From Tannerella sp. (GTDB taxonomy: Bacteria > Bacteroidota > Bacteroidia > Bacteroidales > Tannerellaceae), in the NCBI GenBank assembly GCA_031285685.1, contig JAITVS010000209.1:1-47494 (forward strand): a stretch of DNA of 47,494 nt. The letters run 5' to 3'. Below are positions 1 through 9,324 of this stretch, in pieces (the first letter of the stretch is position 1; each line of letters starts with the position of its first letter). Position numbers and translations under genes: made by a program. Below the pieces are notes generated by a model. That model ran no database searches and had not been told where the DNA came from. It worked only from the letters and a program-made list of their open reading frames with translations.

Positions 1-1598
1 AGACGCATACCCAGAACAGGTTTAGTAAGATATACACCTTTCTTCCACCTCATCAGGTCGTGATAGCGGCTGTTCTCGAACGAAAGCTCCACACGGCGCT
101 CGCGACGAATCTCAACCAGCAACGAAGAAATGCCCTCGCCTGCATATTTAGGATCCATTACCGGATTCAGGTCGAGACCCGGCATACCCGCACGATTGCG
201 AAGCAGATTGATACTACGGTCGAGATCGCTCTGTGTGATGGTACCTAATTCGGCTTTGGCTTCGGCATACACAAGTAACACCTCGGCATAGCGCAGAATG
301 GGAAAGTCGATCTCCTCACTATTCGATCCGTACGGCTTCAGGGGGTCAAAGTTCTTGATGTAATTGTACCCCGTGAGCGATACGTACGAACTTCCCGACA
401 TGTAATTCAAGCGCGGATAACCTTTCGTATTGACAGGCTCTGTACCGAATATGTCCTTTTCCTGACGAGGATCGAGTACGGTTTGAGACAGGCGCGGGTC
501 ACGGTTATCGAAAACATTTTCGATAACATCATCGTTATAAACCGCGCTCAAACCTATAGGCTTGGCCGTACCATCCGGCTCTTTGCACAGATAGTCGTCC
601 ACCAGATCTTTGGTGACGCCGACCATAAACTCGCTGACAAGGTTGGCGGTTACACTGTGGGCATATTTCCCCGTAGCGTAATATTTGGCCAGAATGACTT
701 CCGGATTGCCGTGCAGATCAAGAGTGGTGAACAGCGTCCGGTAATCCTCACCGGGCTTGCCGGTGTTGTATAGTTGATACTTTTCCGATTTTATCACCTC
801 ATCGGCGGCAGCGGCAGCAGCTTCTAAGAAACGCTGGTAGTCGGTCAGTCCGTGATACTTGCGCCATGTGCCTTCGTAGAGACAATAGCGAGCTTTCAAT
901 GTCAAGGCAGTGTATTTATTCACGCGGTCAGGGCTGGCCGCGGGCCATTCCTCAGGAAGGTATTCGACAGCCTTGTCGATGTCGGCCAGGACAGCATCGG
1001 CAACCTCGCTACGCGGATTCTGCTTTGCGTAAAGTTCGGGCGATGTTTCGGTGAGTGATTTCAGAATGAGAGGCACATCGCCGTACTCCTGGATCTTATC
1101 GAAGTAGAACCACGCACGCCAGAAGAAAGTCTCGCCGGCATACATATCGCGGGTCGCTGTGGGTATGCCCGTTACCTTTTCGTAGTTATCAAGGAAGAAA
1201 TTGAGGCGGTACAGGAATGACCAACTCCAACTCAGGCCGGTAGTGGTAGTGGCGCCCGCCGGCACGACGTGCAGACCAGCGGAGATATTCGCCCACACCT
1301 GCATGTTCGCGTCGGTACTGGCAAAATTGTCCGACACAGCTTCCATACCCATAAAACTCAGATATTTCGAACCCGAGGCGCTACTCTCGTTGCCAATAAA
1401 AAACCTCAATCCGACCGCTGCATTGTAAGTGCCGTTGTTGTAGATCTTGAGGTCATTTTCGGATGACCAGTAACTCACATTGCTAAGGTCTGTGACGGGA
1501 TCCCTGTCCATAAAACCATCATTGCAGGCCAACGCACTCATCAGCATAACCGCCGACAACCATACATGTATAAATGTATATGATCTATTTTTTTTCAT
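1..1598 (-). CDS. SusD/RagB-like outer-membrane lipoprotein (locus A), partial at C-terminus
   Basis: Surface glycan-binding partner of the SusC transporter just upstream. The reading frame opens at the ATG at 1596-1598 and stays open to the window edge, giving about 532 residues; the stop lies outside. The N-terminus is a lipoprotein signal, with a basic start (MKKNRSY), a hydrophobic stretch and a lipobox Cys near residue 25 followed by NDGFMDRDP, typical of SusD. Family features include the WSSENDLKIYNNGTYNA segment near the start, TPR-like helices (ALTLKARYCLYEGTW) and a late RNRAGMPGL...RRERRVELSFENSRYHDLMRW region, which is the conserved SusD C-terminal half. It begins 12 bases after the SusC stop, so the two are co-transcribed. 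Family assignment is firm; the substrate is unknown. Confidence 0.93.
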   Translation of the reverse strand, partial: MKKNRSYTFIHVWLSAVMLMSALACNDGFMDRDPVTDLSNVSYWSSENDLKIYNNGTYNAAVGLRFFIGNESSASGSKYLSFMGMEAVSDNFASTDANMQVWANISAGLHVVPAGATTTTGLSWSWSFLYRLNFFLDNYEKVTGIPTATRDMYAGETFFWRAWFYFDKIQEYGDVPLILKSLTETSPELYAKQNPRSEVADAVLADIDKAVEYLPEEWPAASPDRVNKYTALTLKARYCLYEGTWRKYHGLTDYQRFLEAAAAAADEVIKSEKYQLYNTGKPGEDYRTLFTTLDLHGNPEVILAKYYATGKYAHSVTANLVSEFMVGVTKDLVDDYLCKEPDGTAKPIGLSAVYNDDVIENVFDNRDPRLSQTVLDPRQEKDIFGTEPVNTKGYPRLNYMSGSSYVSLTGYNYIKNFDPLKPYGSNSEEIDFPILRYAEVLLVYAEAKAELGTITQSDLDRSINLLRNRAGMPGLDLNPVMDPKYAGEGISSLLVEIRRERRVELSFENSRYHDLMRWKKGVYLTKPVLGMR

Positions 1599-1610
1599 TG
1601 TCAATAGTTT

Positions 1611-4600
1611 TTAAAATGTTAAGTTAAGTCCTACCGAGAACGTTCGTTCGAACGGATAGCTAAAACTACCCGTACCGCTTGTGTTGCCGCCATAGACAGA
1701 TTCCGGATCGTAAGGGCCTACAAGATGTGAGATTTCGTAAAGGTTCTCGCCGCTCACATATAGCTGCGCCTTACTCAAAGCCAGTTTGGATGCAAATCTC
1801 AGGGGCAGATCGTAACCGATGGTGATATTTTTCAGACGCAGATACGAGCCATCCTGCAAATATTTTGTCTGTGTATTCCGGTTCTGAGTACTGCGGGCTC
1901 GCGTCAGGGGGAAATAGGCGTCGGTATTTTCGGGAGTCCAACTATTCTCGACCCAATGCTTCTGAGTGTTGTAATACTGCGTACCCATTGGGAAGAACTC
2001 TTCCGTACCGTTCCAGAAATCCTTCTTACCGACGCCTTGCAGGAAAAAGTTCAGAAAAACGCCTTTCCACTGCACATCACCGGTGATACCATATTGATAA
2101 CGCGGCGTGCTGTTACCGATTATGTAGCGATCACCCGAATCCTCGGGCGTGTTGGCGCCTATATCAAGAGCGCCGTTATTGTTGCGATCCCTGTATTTGA
2201 CGTCCCCGGGCTTCCAATTCGAAGCGATGATCGACTGCGGGATCTTAAGCGCGTTATTCGTATTCCCGTCTACAAAATCGTCGGCTGTAATGAAGCCTTC
2301 GGTTTCGAAACCCCAGATCTCACCGATCTTCCTACCCACATAATAATCTGAAATGGAGCCTGTACCACTTTCCCATTCAGTAATCTCGGCTTGGTAGTCA
2401 AGCAAATTGAAGCCTACACTGTATGAAAAATCGCCAATGTGGTCGCGCCACTTCATGGAGAGTTCCCATCCGCGGGTGGTCAGTTCGCCCGAATTCATCT
2501 TGGGCGCGGTAGCGCCCAACACTTCGGGCAGGCTCAAACTCATTAACATATCGGAAGTCTTACGCGAATAGACATCAACCCCAACTCCGAGACGGTTGTT
2601 CAACAGATCAAGATCGAGACCGAGGTTTGCAGTCTTCACCTTTTCCCACGTGAGAGAACTGATCGGCAACTGCGACGGAGGATTAATGGTCTTCTGCATG
2701 TTATCGTTGTCGAACAGCCAGCCGGCCGATGTGCCGTTGCTCAGTGCGGCGATATAGGGATAATAGTTCATATTGCCGGAAAGCCCCAGTCCGCCCAACA
2801 TCTGATTACCCAAAGTTCCATAGCTGGCACGGATCTTGATATTGTCGAAAAGAGGTTTAACAAAATTCATAAAACTCTCCTCGCTCAGGCGCCAGCCCAA
2901 CGATGCCGACGGCATAAACACGAAACGCCTGTCCTTAGGAAAACGTGAAGTACCGTCATACCGGCCTACGATCTCCAACAGATACCGGCCTTCGTAATCG
3001 TAGTTGATACGTCCGAAAGCGCCGCGCAGAGCAACTTCATAAGCATTTTGCCCTACTGATTGATCGCCCGTACCCAAACTTAGCGACGGTGTATCCGGAT
3101 TTATCATCCATTTACGTTGCGCCGACTGGTAGTCATATCGCGTCAACTCCTGATTGAATCCCAACATGGCCTTAATATTATGCTTGTTAATGCTTACCAG
3201 ATAATCCGTATAGGCGTTGAATGAATAATAGGCCACTTGACTCTGGTTTATCTGATAATAGTCCTGCGACTGGGTGGCATTCCCCGGATCGGCATGGGCG
3301 ACTATTCCGTTAGCCGTATTATTAATCAGATTATCAATCCGTTTACGATCGTAGGTATCCTTATTAAAATTACGGCGGTGATTATAGTTTGCGTGAATAT
3401 TCCATCCCTTGACAGGTGTAATTGTTATTGACGGGCTCAGCACGATCTCATGGTTATCCTGTATAGTGCGGCCGCCATCACGCAACACGGGAACCTGGTT
3501 CTGGTCCTGGAAATAATACCCAATGAACTGATCGTATTCGGGATACGCGGGATCCCCTTCCCACTGTCCGCCGTTGAGCGGACTACTAAATATCAGGCCT
3601 CGCCAGAATTCGTTCTGATATGTGGTCGGAGAGTTGTAATTCGAATTGTTATAGGCTACCGTAAAGCCCAGTTTCAGCCAATCATAACTATTGTTGTCCA
3701 CACTCAGACGGGTGTTGTAACGATTGTAGATTGGCGGATTTATCTTCAAATATCCTTCCTGATTGTGATATGACACGGAGGCATAGAAAGTGGTTTTATC
3801 ACTGCCGCCCGATATGTTGAAATTATGTGTATGATGGAGTGTTGATTTACGTATCAACTCATCCACCCAATTGTGATAACCCACTTGATAATACTGCTTG
3901 CCGACGAACATATAATCCGGCAATGAAGGATCTTCGTACTTTGCTTTGATGCCATCCATACGTTGCGCGTTGTAAAGCGGCGCAGCATTGTTGTTCGTCA
4001 AAGCCTGGTTTACAAAAAGCGCATGATCATAAGAATTATCCACGAATTCCGGCATATAGGTGGCTTTTGCCCAACCTACATTGCCCGTATAGTTCACCGT
4101 CAATCTTCCGGCATGTCCGCGCTTGGTGGTGATGAGTACCACACCGAACGCGGCGCGCACACCATAAACCGCCGCAGCCGCAGCATCTTTAAGTATGCTC
4201 ACACTCTCAATATCGGCAGGATTGAGCAACCTGAGATTACCCTCCACACCATCAATAAGCACCAGCGGACTGCCGCCGTTGATCGAAGTCGTACCACGAA
4301 CGTTGATTTCCAGATCCGTATTGGGAGCGCCGCTACCAGGCGTTATCTGCACGCCGGCGATTGTCCCCTGCAACGCGTTTGCTGTGGATGTTACAGGACG
4401 ATTTTCGAACACTTTGCTGTCAACTTGCGACACAGCGCCGGTCAGATTCACTTTCTTTTGCGTACCATAACCTACTACGACAACTTCTTCCAGCGCCTGC
4501 GTATCTTCAGCCAATCGAATTTCAAGTGTTGTTTTTCCCGCTACGTATACCGCTTGTTGCTTGTAGCCGATATAGCTAACGACCAATACCGCGTCCTCAG

Positions 4601-5138
4601 CCACGTTCAACGTGAACTTTCCCTCAAAATCAGTAATTATCCCGTTAGTCGTTCCTTGCTCCACCACATTGGCGCCGACTACCGGGTCGCCCATATCATC
4701 CAAGACTGTTCCGGTAATCTTTTTACCGCTTTGCTGACTTATGACAGCGCTAACCGCACTTTGCTCATTTTTCCTCGCCAAAACGATGTAGTTATTTTCA
4801 AACTGATAATCAATATCCGTATCGGCAAACGCGTTATTCAAATAATCTTTTACCTGCGCCGATCTCGATGTAATACGCACCTTGTGGTTTGTGTTTACTT
4901 CGCGGTTGCGGTATACGATCAAATAGTCTGTTTGCTGCTCTATCTCTTCCAGTAATTGTCCAATGGATATGACCTTTGCATTAATACGCATCGTAGCATT
5001 CTGGGCATCCGTCTGTGTAGCCAAAAGTTGAAATACACAGACAAACAAAAGAATCGTACCTATTTTCATAGTTCTAAAAAAATGGTTAAAATGCTCGTTT
5101 TTCACCATGGAAAAACAAAGCAATGTGTTTATTTTCAT
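1611..5138 (-). CDS. SusC/RagA-type TonB-dependent transporter with STN signalling domain (locus A)
   Basis: Outer-membrane TonB-dependent importer of a glycan or similar nutrient, 1175 residues. Order of parts: signal region (MKIGTILLFVCVFQLLATQTDAQ), an STN (secretin/TonB short N-terminal) domain at about residues 50-115 (SIGQLLEEIEQQTDYLIVYR), a carboxypeptidase-D-like beta-sandwich (GTVLDDMGDPVVGANVVEQG), the SusC signature EEVVVVGYGTQKKVNLTGAV, a plug domain with VLIDGVEG and SILKDAAAAAVYG, then a beta-barrel ending in FSVGLNLTF. The STN domain marks a receptor that signals to a FecR anti-sigma factor, and that gene is directly upstream. Starts at 5138, 5108 or 5069 are possible. I keep 5138 because an extension ending in FRTMKI is usual in STN-containing SusC proteins. 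Confidence 0.95.
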   Translation of the reverse strand: MKINTLLCFSMVKNEHFNHFFRTMKIGTILLFVCVFQLLATQTDAQNATMRINAKVISIGQLLEEIEQQTDYLIVYRNREVNTNHKVRITSRSAQVKDYLNNAFADTDIDYQFENNYIVLARKNEQSAVSAVISQQSGKKITGTVLDDMGDPVVGANVVEQGTTNGIITDFEGKFTLNVAEDAVLVVSYIGYKQQAVYVAGKTTLEIRLAEDTQALEEVVVVGYGTQKKVNLTGAVSQVDSKVFENRPVTSTANALQGTIAGVQITPGSGAPNTDLEINVRGTTSINGGSPLVLIDGVEGNLRLLNPADIESVSILKDAAAAAVYGVRAAFGVVLITTKRGHAGRLTVNYTGNVGWAKATYMPEFVDNSYDHALFVNQALTNNNAAPLYNAQRMDGIKAKYEDPSLPDYMFVGKQYYQVGYHNWVDELIRKSTLHHTHNFNISGGSDKTTFYASVSYHNQEGYLKINPPIYNRYNTRLSVDNNSYDWLKLGFTVAYNNSNYNSPTTYQNEFWRGLIFSSPLNGGQWEGDPAYPEYDQFIGYYFQDQNQVPVLRDGGRTIQDNHEIVLSPSITITPVKGWNIHANYNHRRNFNKDTYDRKRIDNLINNTANGIVAHADPGNATQSQDYYQINQSQVAYYSFNAYTDYLVSINKHNIKAMLGFNQELTRYDYQSAQRKWMINPDTPSLSLGTGDQSVGQNAYEVALRGAFGRINYDYEGRYLLEIVGRYDGTSRFPKDRRFVFMPSASLGWRLSEESFMNFVKPLFDNIKIRASYGTLGNQMLGGLGLSGNMNYYPYIAALSNGTSAGWLFDNDNMQKTINPPSQLPISSLTWEKVKTANLGLDLDLLNNRLGVGVDVYSRKTSDMLMSLSLPEVLGATAPKMNSGELTTRGWELSMKWRDHIGDFSYSVGFNLLDYQAEITEWESGTGSISDYYVGRKIGEIWGFETEGFITADDFVDGNTNNALKIPQSIIASNWKPGDVKYRDRNNNGALDIGANTPEDSGDRYIIGNSTPRYQYGITGDVQWKGVFLNFFLQGVGKKDFWNGTEEFFPMGTQYYNTQKHWVENSWTPENTDAYFPLTRARSTQNRNTQTKYLQDGSYLRLKNITIGYDLPLRFASKLALSKAQLYVSGENLYEISHLVGPYDPESVYGGNTSGTGSFSYPFERTFSVGLNLTF

Positions 5139-5288
5139 ATCTTTGTCAATGTTAAGTGAATACTAATATATTTATGACTTGTGTTTACTTTTCCCAACGG
5201 CAGGTGTTACAGCATCTGTCGTTTCTTTTTCATTTCTTTATTTATTTCATAGGCATTTTTATCAATTTATAAGGTTAAACATGTATGG
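5139..5288 (-). promoter_or_regulatory. Gap between fecR and susC, presumed sigma-controlled promoter region
   Basis: There are 150 bases between the FecR stop and the SusC start. I found no housekeeping TAnnTTTG box facing susC here. On the minus strand it contains TGTAACACCTGCCGTTGG, a candidate place for an ECF-sigma promoter. The assignment rests on genetic context only: in FecR-linked SusC loci the cognate sigma factor drives susCD from this gap. Confidence 0.3.
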
Positions 5289-6260
5289 TTATCTCAATAT
5301 AATCGTATTTGTGTCATCATCTTTTTCAATTGTAAATTGATGGATCTTCTGAATAATATGTAAAATACCGTCTATACCGTCACGTTGCCGGAATTTCCCG
5401 GTATATTCCCAGGTATAGATATCCGGATCTTCCACCACAATCTTTATATCAAAATATAATTCAAGCTTTCGAAGAATACTGATTAGGGACTCATTTTTAA
5501 AACTGTAAACACCTTCCGTCCATAAAAAATGCTCCGGGTCAGGAACCGGTTCAACCGTAAAATAGCCATCTCCGACCATCGCCTGCTGATTAGGTTGCAG
5601 ATTAGCCCCTTCCGTTTTTCGATCTTCCCTATATACATTCAGGCTGCCGGATAACAAACCGACACATAAATAACCGACTTCAGAATATCCGTACACATTG
5701 AATTTAGTCCCCAAAACTTCCATATCAACCCCTTTCGAAGATACGATAAAAGGCCGTCCGGCATCTTTAGCAACATCAAAAAGCGCTTCTCCTTCAACCA
5801 TTACCCGACGTTCCTTTTCATCGAATTGATTGGGAAAAGTAAGCGTTGTACGTGCATTCAGCCACACGGTCGTTCCATCCTGCAATGTAAATTGAAGCCT
5901 TTGTCCGGCCGGAACATGTATACTTTGCATAGCAACAAGAACCACTTCGGGCTTCGTCGTATAAAGCGTAACCGCATAAGTGGCAACCATACCGACAAGG
6001 ATGGCGGCTGAATATTTAAAAACATGCAATATAGATCGGAATAAACGTATTTTTCGTTTATTCGCCATAAAAGAGTGATAACTTGCCTGATTCCTTTCTA
6101 CACAATCCGGTTCTTCCGAGAGAGAAGAGAATGCGTAAATGTTCTTCATTTCTATGAATTGTTTTTTCAATGAAGCATCCGAGTTGACTTCTTTCAGGAA
6201 GAGAAGCCTTTCTTCTTCATTCATCAATCCCCGCAAATAGCTGTGTATCAGTTTTTCCAA
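5289..6260 (-). CDS. FecR-family anti-sigma factor
   Basis: Inner-membrane anti-sigma factor of 323 residues that holds the ECF sigma factor inactive until the periplasmic side meets the STN domain of the loaded SusC. The cytoplasmic N-terminus (MEKLIHSYLRGLMNEEERLLF) is followed by one transmembrane helix at about residues 80-103 (SAAILVGMVATYAVTLY). A periplasmic FecR domain follows at about 115-215 (TTVWLNARTTLTFPNQF, EGEALFDVAKDAGRPFIV, VLGTKFNVYGY). The C-terminus is a DUF4974/STN-like domain (ISILRKLELYFDIKIVVED). It lies between the sigma gene and susC on the same strand, the standard order for these loci. Confidence 0.93.
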   Translation of the reverse strand: MEKLIHSYLRGLMNEEERLLFLKEVNSDASLKKQFIEMKNIYAFSSLSEEPDCVERNQASYHSFMANKRKIRLFRSILHVFKYSAAILVGMVATYAVTLYTTKPEVVLVAMQSIHVPAGQRLQFTLQDGTTVWLNARTTLTFPNQFDEKERRVMVEGEALFDVAKDAGRPFIVSSKGVDMEVLGTKFNVYGYSEVGYLCVGLLSGSLNVYREDRKTEGANLQPNQQAMVGDGYFTVEPVPDPEHFLWTEGVYSFKNESLISILRKLELYFDIKIVVEDPDIYTWEYTGKFRQRDGIDGILHIIQKIHQFTIEKDDDTNTIILR

Positions 6261-6378
6261 TATTACTTATCTATCTTCAATTAATATTTCAAATTAACAT
6301 ATTCAGCAACAGACAGAACATGTTTATATTATATATCGAATGAGACAGAAAAATCCGCCAAAAGAATTTTGATTTTTT

Positions 6379-6942
6379 TCATAGATTGAGTAAAAAAAGA
6401 AAAAGAGGGTAAAGATTTTTGAGTTCTTCTTTCAATTTTTTGTAGGTGATCCCCATTTGGGTTTCTATTGTATTAACTGAGATATTCAATTCTGTGGCTA
6501 TGTCTTTTTGCTTTTTTCCCTCGATTTTATTCATAACAAATATCCGGCGGCATTTCTCGGGTAAAGCATCAATCGCTTTACGAATTATATTTTCGACATC
6601 TTCCCGATAAAAGAAATGTTCGTCCAAAGCGATTAACGAATCCAGGTTGATTTTCATCGTCAAATTATATTCCTCTTTTAAATAATCGATCGCTTCTTGT
6701 TCCTTTGTTTTACGACGCAAGTAATCAACGCATTGATTCCGGATTGCTGTAAAAAGATAAGCAATCACATTAATATGGGTTTGTAAAAGTTCGCGTTTTT
6801 CCCAGAAATCCGCAAAAACGTCCTGAAGGATATTTTCGGCATCAGCTTCGGATAAAACATATTCCTGCGCAAAACGCTTCATCTTCGTATAATAACGAAG
6901 ATAAATCTGTTCAAAACTCATATTTACTCCTGACTTACTCAT
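6379..6942 (-). CDS. ECF-type RNA polymerase sigma-70 factor
   Basis: Cytoplasmic sigma factor of 187 residues or less, predicted to drive the susCD pair of locus A. Region 2 is visible as FEQIYLRYYTKMKRFAQEYV and DAENILQDVFADFWEKR. Region 4 is the helix-turn-helix KKQKDIATELNISVNTIETQM. The length is normal for the FecI/RpoE-like Bacteroidetes group. An alternative start is the Met at codon 8 (6921), giving MSFEQIYL. A TATATTTG box on the minus strand at 6965-6972 gives it a housekeeping promoter. The 118-base gap to fecR shows no further gene. Confidence 0.94.
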   Translation of the reverse strand: MSKSGVNMSFEQIYLRYYTKMKRFAQEYVLSEADAENILQDVFADFWEKRELLQTHINVIAYLFTAIRNQCVDYLRRKTKEQEAIDYLKEEYNLTMKINLDSLIALDEHFFYREDVENIIRKAIDALPEKCRRIFVMNKIEGKKQKDIATELNISVNTIETQMGITYKKLKEELKNLYPLFLFLLNL

Positions 6943-6964
6943 GCATATCTCAATTTCCGGTTAA

Positions 6965-6995
6965 CAAATATACCAACTATTAGAACTTCCACCAA
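6965..6995 (-). promoter_or_regulatory. Bacteroidetes-type promoter for the ECF sigma gene
   Basis: On the minus strand the sequence reads TTG (plus-strand CAA 6993-6995), 20 bases, then TATATTTG (6965-6972). This matches the Bacteroidetes -33/-7 pattern (TTG or TTTG, about 19-21 bases, TAnnTTTG). It lies 22 bases before the sigma ATG. Confidence 0.55.
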
Positions 6996-7110
6996 TTTAT
7001 AAAAGGAAAATGACACACATCATTCATCGTCAGACACCAGCCGGACTTGTTTTATCAATAACCCTTCACTATTTTAATTCCCAATTTTTAAACGAATCAG
7101 GAAAGAATAT

Positions 7111-8409
7111 TTACTGAACCTTACGGTCCGACCAGAAATCAACCATTCGTAAAATAGCTTTGCTGCAAACCGGACAGAAAGGATGCATATCACGCATCAT
7201 ACAATGATCCATCGGGCGGTATATGCCTTTGGACAAGTATCCTCCTCCCTCAAATACGCCTAATTTGTCGGCATACGGAGCTTCCAGCGGTGTCGGAACC
7301 GGTGTTCCGGAGGGCAACATGTCTTTCCATTTGCTGTTAAAATCGATTAATGTTGTTATATTGGGTTCCCATGGTTCGAATTTGAGATTATAGAATTCTT
7401 CGTATGCGGTTTCGGAAGAAAAGTATTCGTCGGCAAGACCTCCAAAACTGTGTCCGAATTCATGAACAAAAACCTGTACGGTTCTTTCATTATCCGCAGT
7501 GCCTATGGCATAAAAATTATACATTCCGCCACCACCGTAAACTTCGGAATTAACAAGAACAAAAATCGCGTCACACGGTACATTCCAGACTGCATCACGA
7601 ATAGACTTCATATCGGGAGTCGTCAGATAACGATCCGTACCGAATGTATAAAAACCTGCGTTCAAAGCGGTATTAAGAAAAATGCCTTTACCTGAAAAAT
7701 CCGTACCCGAATCTTCGGACTCAAGAAAAACCGCTCTTACATTAAAATCTTCACGACACTGATTATATGGAGGCGTCGTAAACAATGATTCCGTAAACCG
7801 CCCGGCATCGGCAAAAAATTTATCTTTCTCGGATGCGGTATATCCTTCTGCAAGAAAAACAAGATCCACTTTCCCGGAAGGATCACCTTTCAATTGAATA
7901 TCGACAACCGGATTATCGTGCAGTTTGCCTCTATCGATAAAAATACTTGCAGGATCAATATCCAGAACCATGAGCGTATCTTTCATATTGGTTGAACGGT
8001 TACGTCCGAGTAAAACAACGGTTACCGGATTATGAGGAAAAGGCATGGCAACGCTGTTTGTCCAGGACTGCACCTCCGTTTTAGCCTGTTCCGTCGTACG
8101 CCATTCTTCGAACAAGGTGTTAAAACCATGCGAATAAATCAGTGTCTTACTTGTTTTATCATAAGCATCCAATGTATATCCTCCGTAATCAAACGGACTC
8201 CTCAGATTTTCACGGGGTCCGCACCATACCGGTTCTTCCTGTAACTGCATCAGAGCAGCAGACTGGAATTTATCGTTTCCGCTCAATGCAAAATCGATGC
8301 GTAAACGTTTGCCGTTAAAGTACGTATCAAAAACAGACTGCGCACCTGCCGGCGTACAAAAGAAAAACACGAAGAGTAAAGATATTACCTTCACAGAATA
8401 TTTAGTCAT
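7111..8409 (-). CDS. Secreted peptidase family M64 (IgA-peptidase-type) zinc metallopeptidase
   Basis: Exported zinc metalloprotease of 432 residues. A Sec signal is visible at residues 1-24 (MTKYSVKVISLLFVFFFCTPAGAQ). An N-terminal M64 accessory domain covers about 25-160 and the catalytic M64 domain starts near VDLVFLAEGYTASE (about 181). The active site is HEFGHSFGGLADEY at residues 316-329; H316, H320 and probably D327 are zinc ligands and E317 the base. A Met-turn-like CMMRDMHPFCPVC segment follows near the C-terminus. The first characterised M64 enzyme cleaves human IgA, but most Bacteroidales members have no known substrate and this one may simply degrade protein. It begins 19 bases after the nitrilase stop, so the two are probably co-transcribed. 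Confidence 0.9.
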   Translation of the reverse strand: MTKYSVKVISLLFVFFFCTPAGAQSVFDTYFNGKRLRIDFALSGNDKFQSAALMQLQEEPVWCGPRENLRSPFDYGGYTLDAYDKTSKTLIYSHGFNTLFEEWRTTEQAKTEVQSWTNSVAMPFPHNPVTVVLLGRNRSTNMKDTLMVLDIDPASIFIDRGKLHDNPVVDIQLKGDPSGKVDLVFLAEGYTASEKDKFFADAGRFTESLFTTPPYNQCREDFNVRAVFLESEDSGTDFSGKGIFLNTALNAGFYTFGTDRYLTTPDMKSIRDAVWNVPCDAIFVLVNSEVYGGGGMYNFYAIGTADNERTVQVFVHEFGHSFGGLADEYFSSETAYEEFYNLKFEPWEPNITTLIDFNSKWKDMLPSGTPVPTPLEAPYADKLGVFEGGGYLSKGIYRPMDHCMMRDMHPFCPVCSKAILRMVDFWSDRKVQ

Positions 8410-8428
8410 AGGTATTAGATATATTGTT

Positions 8429-9217
8429 TTATTTTATTTCAAATTTATCTGCGTCCATCCATACCGGGAATTTGGCGCGAAGCTTTTCTACATCTTCATG
8501 CTTAAGAGTTCCGGTAACGATCAGTTCTTCTTTTTCTTTTGCCCCGAAGAGTTTTTTTCCTTTAGGAGAGAAAATCAGAGAATCTCCGTGATATTTGAAT
8601 TCACGTGCATCGACCCCAATACGGTTCACACCACAAACAAAACACATATTTTCGATCGCACGCGCCTGCAATAATGTTTTCCAGACTTTTTTACGAGACT
8701 CGGCCCAATTGGCGACATATATAAGCAGATCATACTCGTTATCAACATTACGGCTCCAAACGGGAAAACGTAAATCATAACAAACCATCAGACAAATTTT
8801 CCATCCGCGATAATCAACAATAAGGCGTTTCGTTCCGGGAGAAAAACATTTGTCTTCGCCGGCCATACTGAACAAGTGCCTTTTATCATAATAGAATGTC
8901 TGTCCGGCCGGTGTTATAAAAAATGCGCGATTAAAATATTTGCCGCCATCGGATGCCATAAAACTTCCGGTAATAGCAAGATCATACTCTTTTGCATATT
9001 TTTTCATCGCAACCATCGTCTTTCCGTCATTCGATTCGGCAAGGTCTTTCGGGCGCAAAGACAAGCCTGTCGTAAATAATTCCGGTAATACGGCCAGGTC
9101 TGTTTTACCTTTCAGACGACGCAATAACTCACCATAGTAGCAGATATTTTCCTCAATGTCCTCCCAGATAATATGGGATTGAACCATACTGACACGCAAC
9201 AAACTTATATCTTTCAT
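8429..9217 (-). CDS. Carbon-nitrogen hydrolase, omega-amidase (YafV/NIT2)-like
   Basis: Cytoplasmic nitrilase-superfamily amidase of 262 residues. The catalytic Glu-Lys-Cys triad is complete: E46 in VLPELFTTG, K112 in YYDKRHLF, and C146 in LMVCYDLRFP. The LRFPVW context and absence of extra domains favour the omega-amidase branch, which hydrolyses alpha-ketoglutaramate and related keto-acid amides in methionine salvage. That substrate is inferred from the branch, not proven. There is no signal peptide. It sits between the acyltransferase and the M64 peptidase on the same strand, 107 bases after the acyltransferase stop; that gap contains only a small ATCGCC-TTT-GGCGAT hairpin at 9273-9287. 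Confidence 0.88.
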   Translation of the reverse strand: MKDISLLRVSMVQSHIIWEDIEENICYYGELLRRLKGKTDLAVLPELFTTGLSLRPKDLAESNDGKTMVAMKKYAKEYDLAITGSFMASDGGKYFNRAFFITPAGQTFYYDKRHLFSMAGEDKCFSPGTKRLIVDYRGWKICLMVCYDLRFPVWSRNVDNEYDLLIYVANWAESRKKVWKTLLQARAIENMCFVCGVNRIGVDAREFKYHGDSLIFSPKGKKLFGAKEKEELIVTGTLKHEDVEKLRAKFPVWMDADKFEIK

Positions 9218-9324
9218 ATATACAAAATTTAATTTTTAACATGAAGGTAATATAGAACTCGCTTTTTTGTTCATCGCCTTTGGCGATACATTGTCATGCT
9301 CGTTTCATAGCAAATACTTTAAAG

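Noticed and set aside
48-1428. Several short plus-strand open frames at the left edge
   Set aside because: They are shadows of the SusD-like gene, whose minus-strand frame is open throughout and has clear family motifs.
3963-4955. 330-codon open frame on the plus strand
   Set aside because: It lies wholly antisense to the SusC gene, has no family-like sequence and follows the codon shadow of the real frame.
9273-9287. ATCGCC-TTT-GGCGAT hairpin between the acyltransferase and nitrilase genes
   Set aside because: The stem has only six pairs and no U tract follows on either strand, so it is not called a terminator; it is mentioned in the nitrilase entry.
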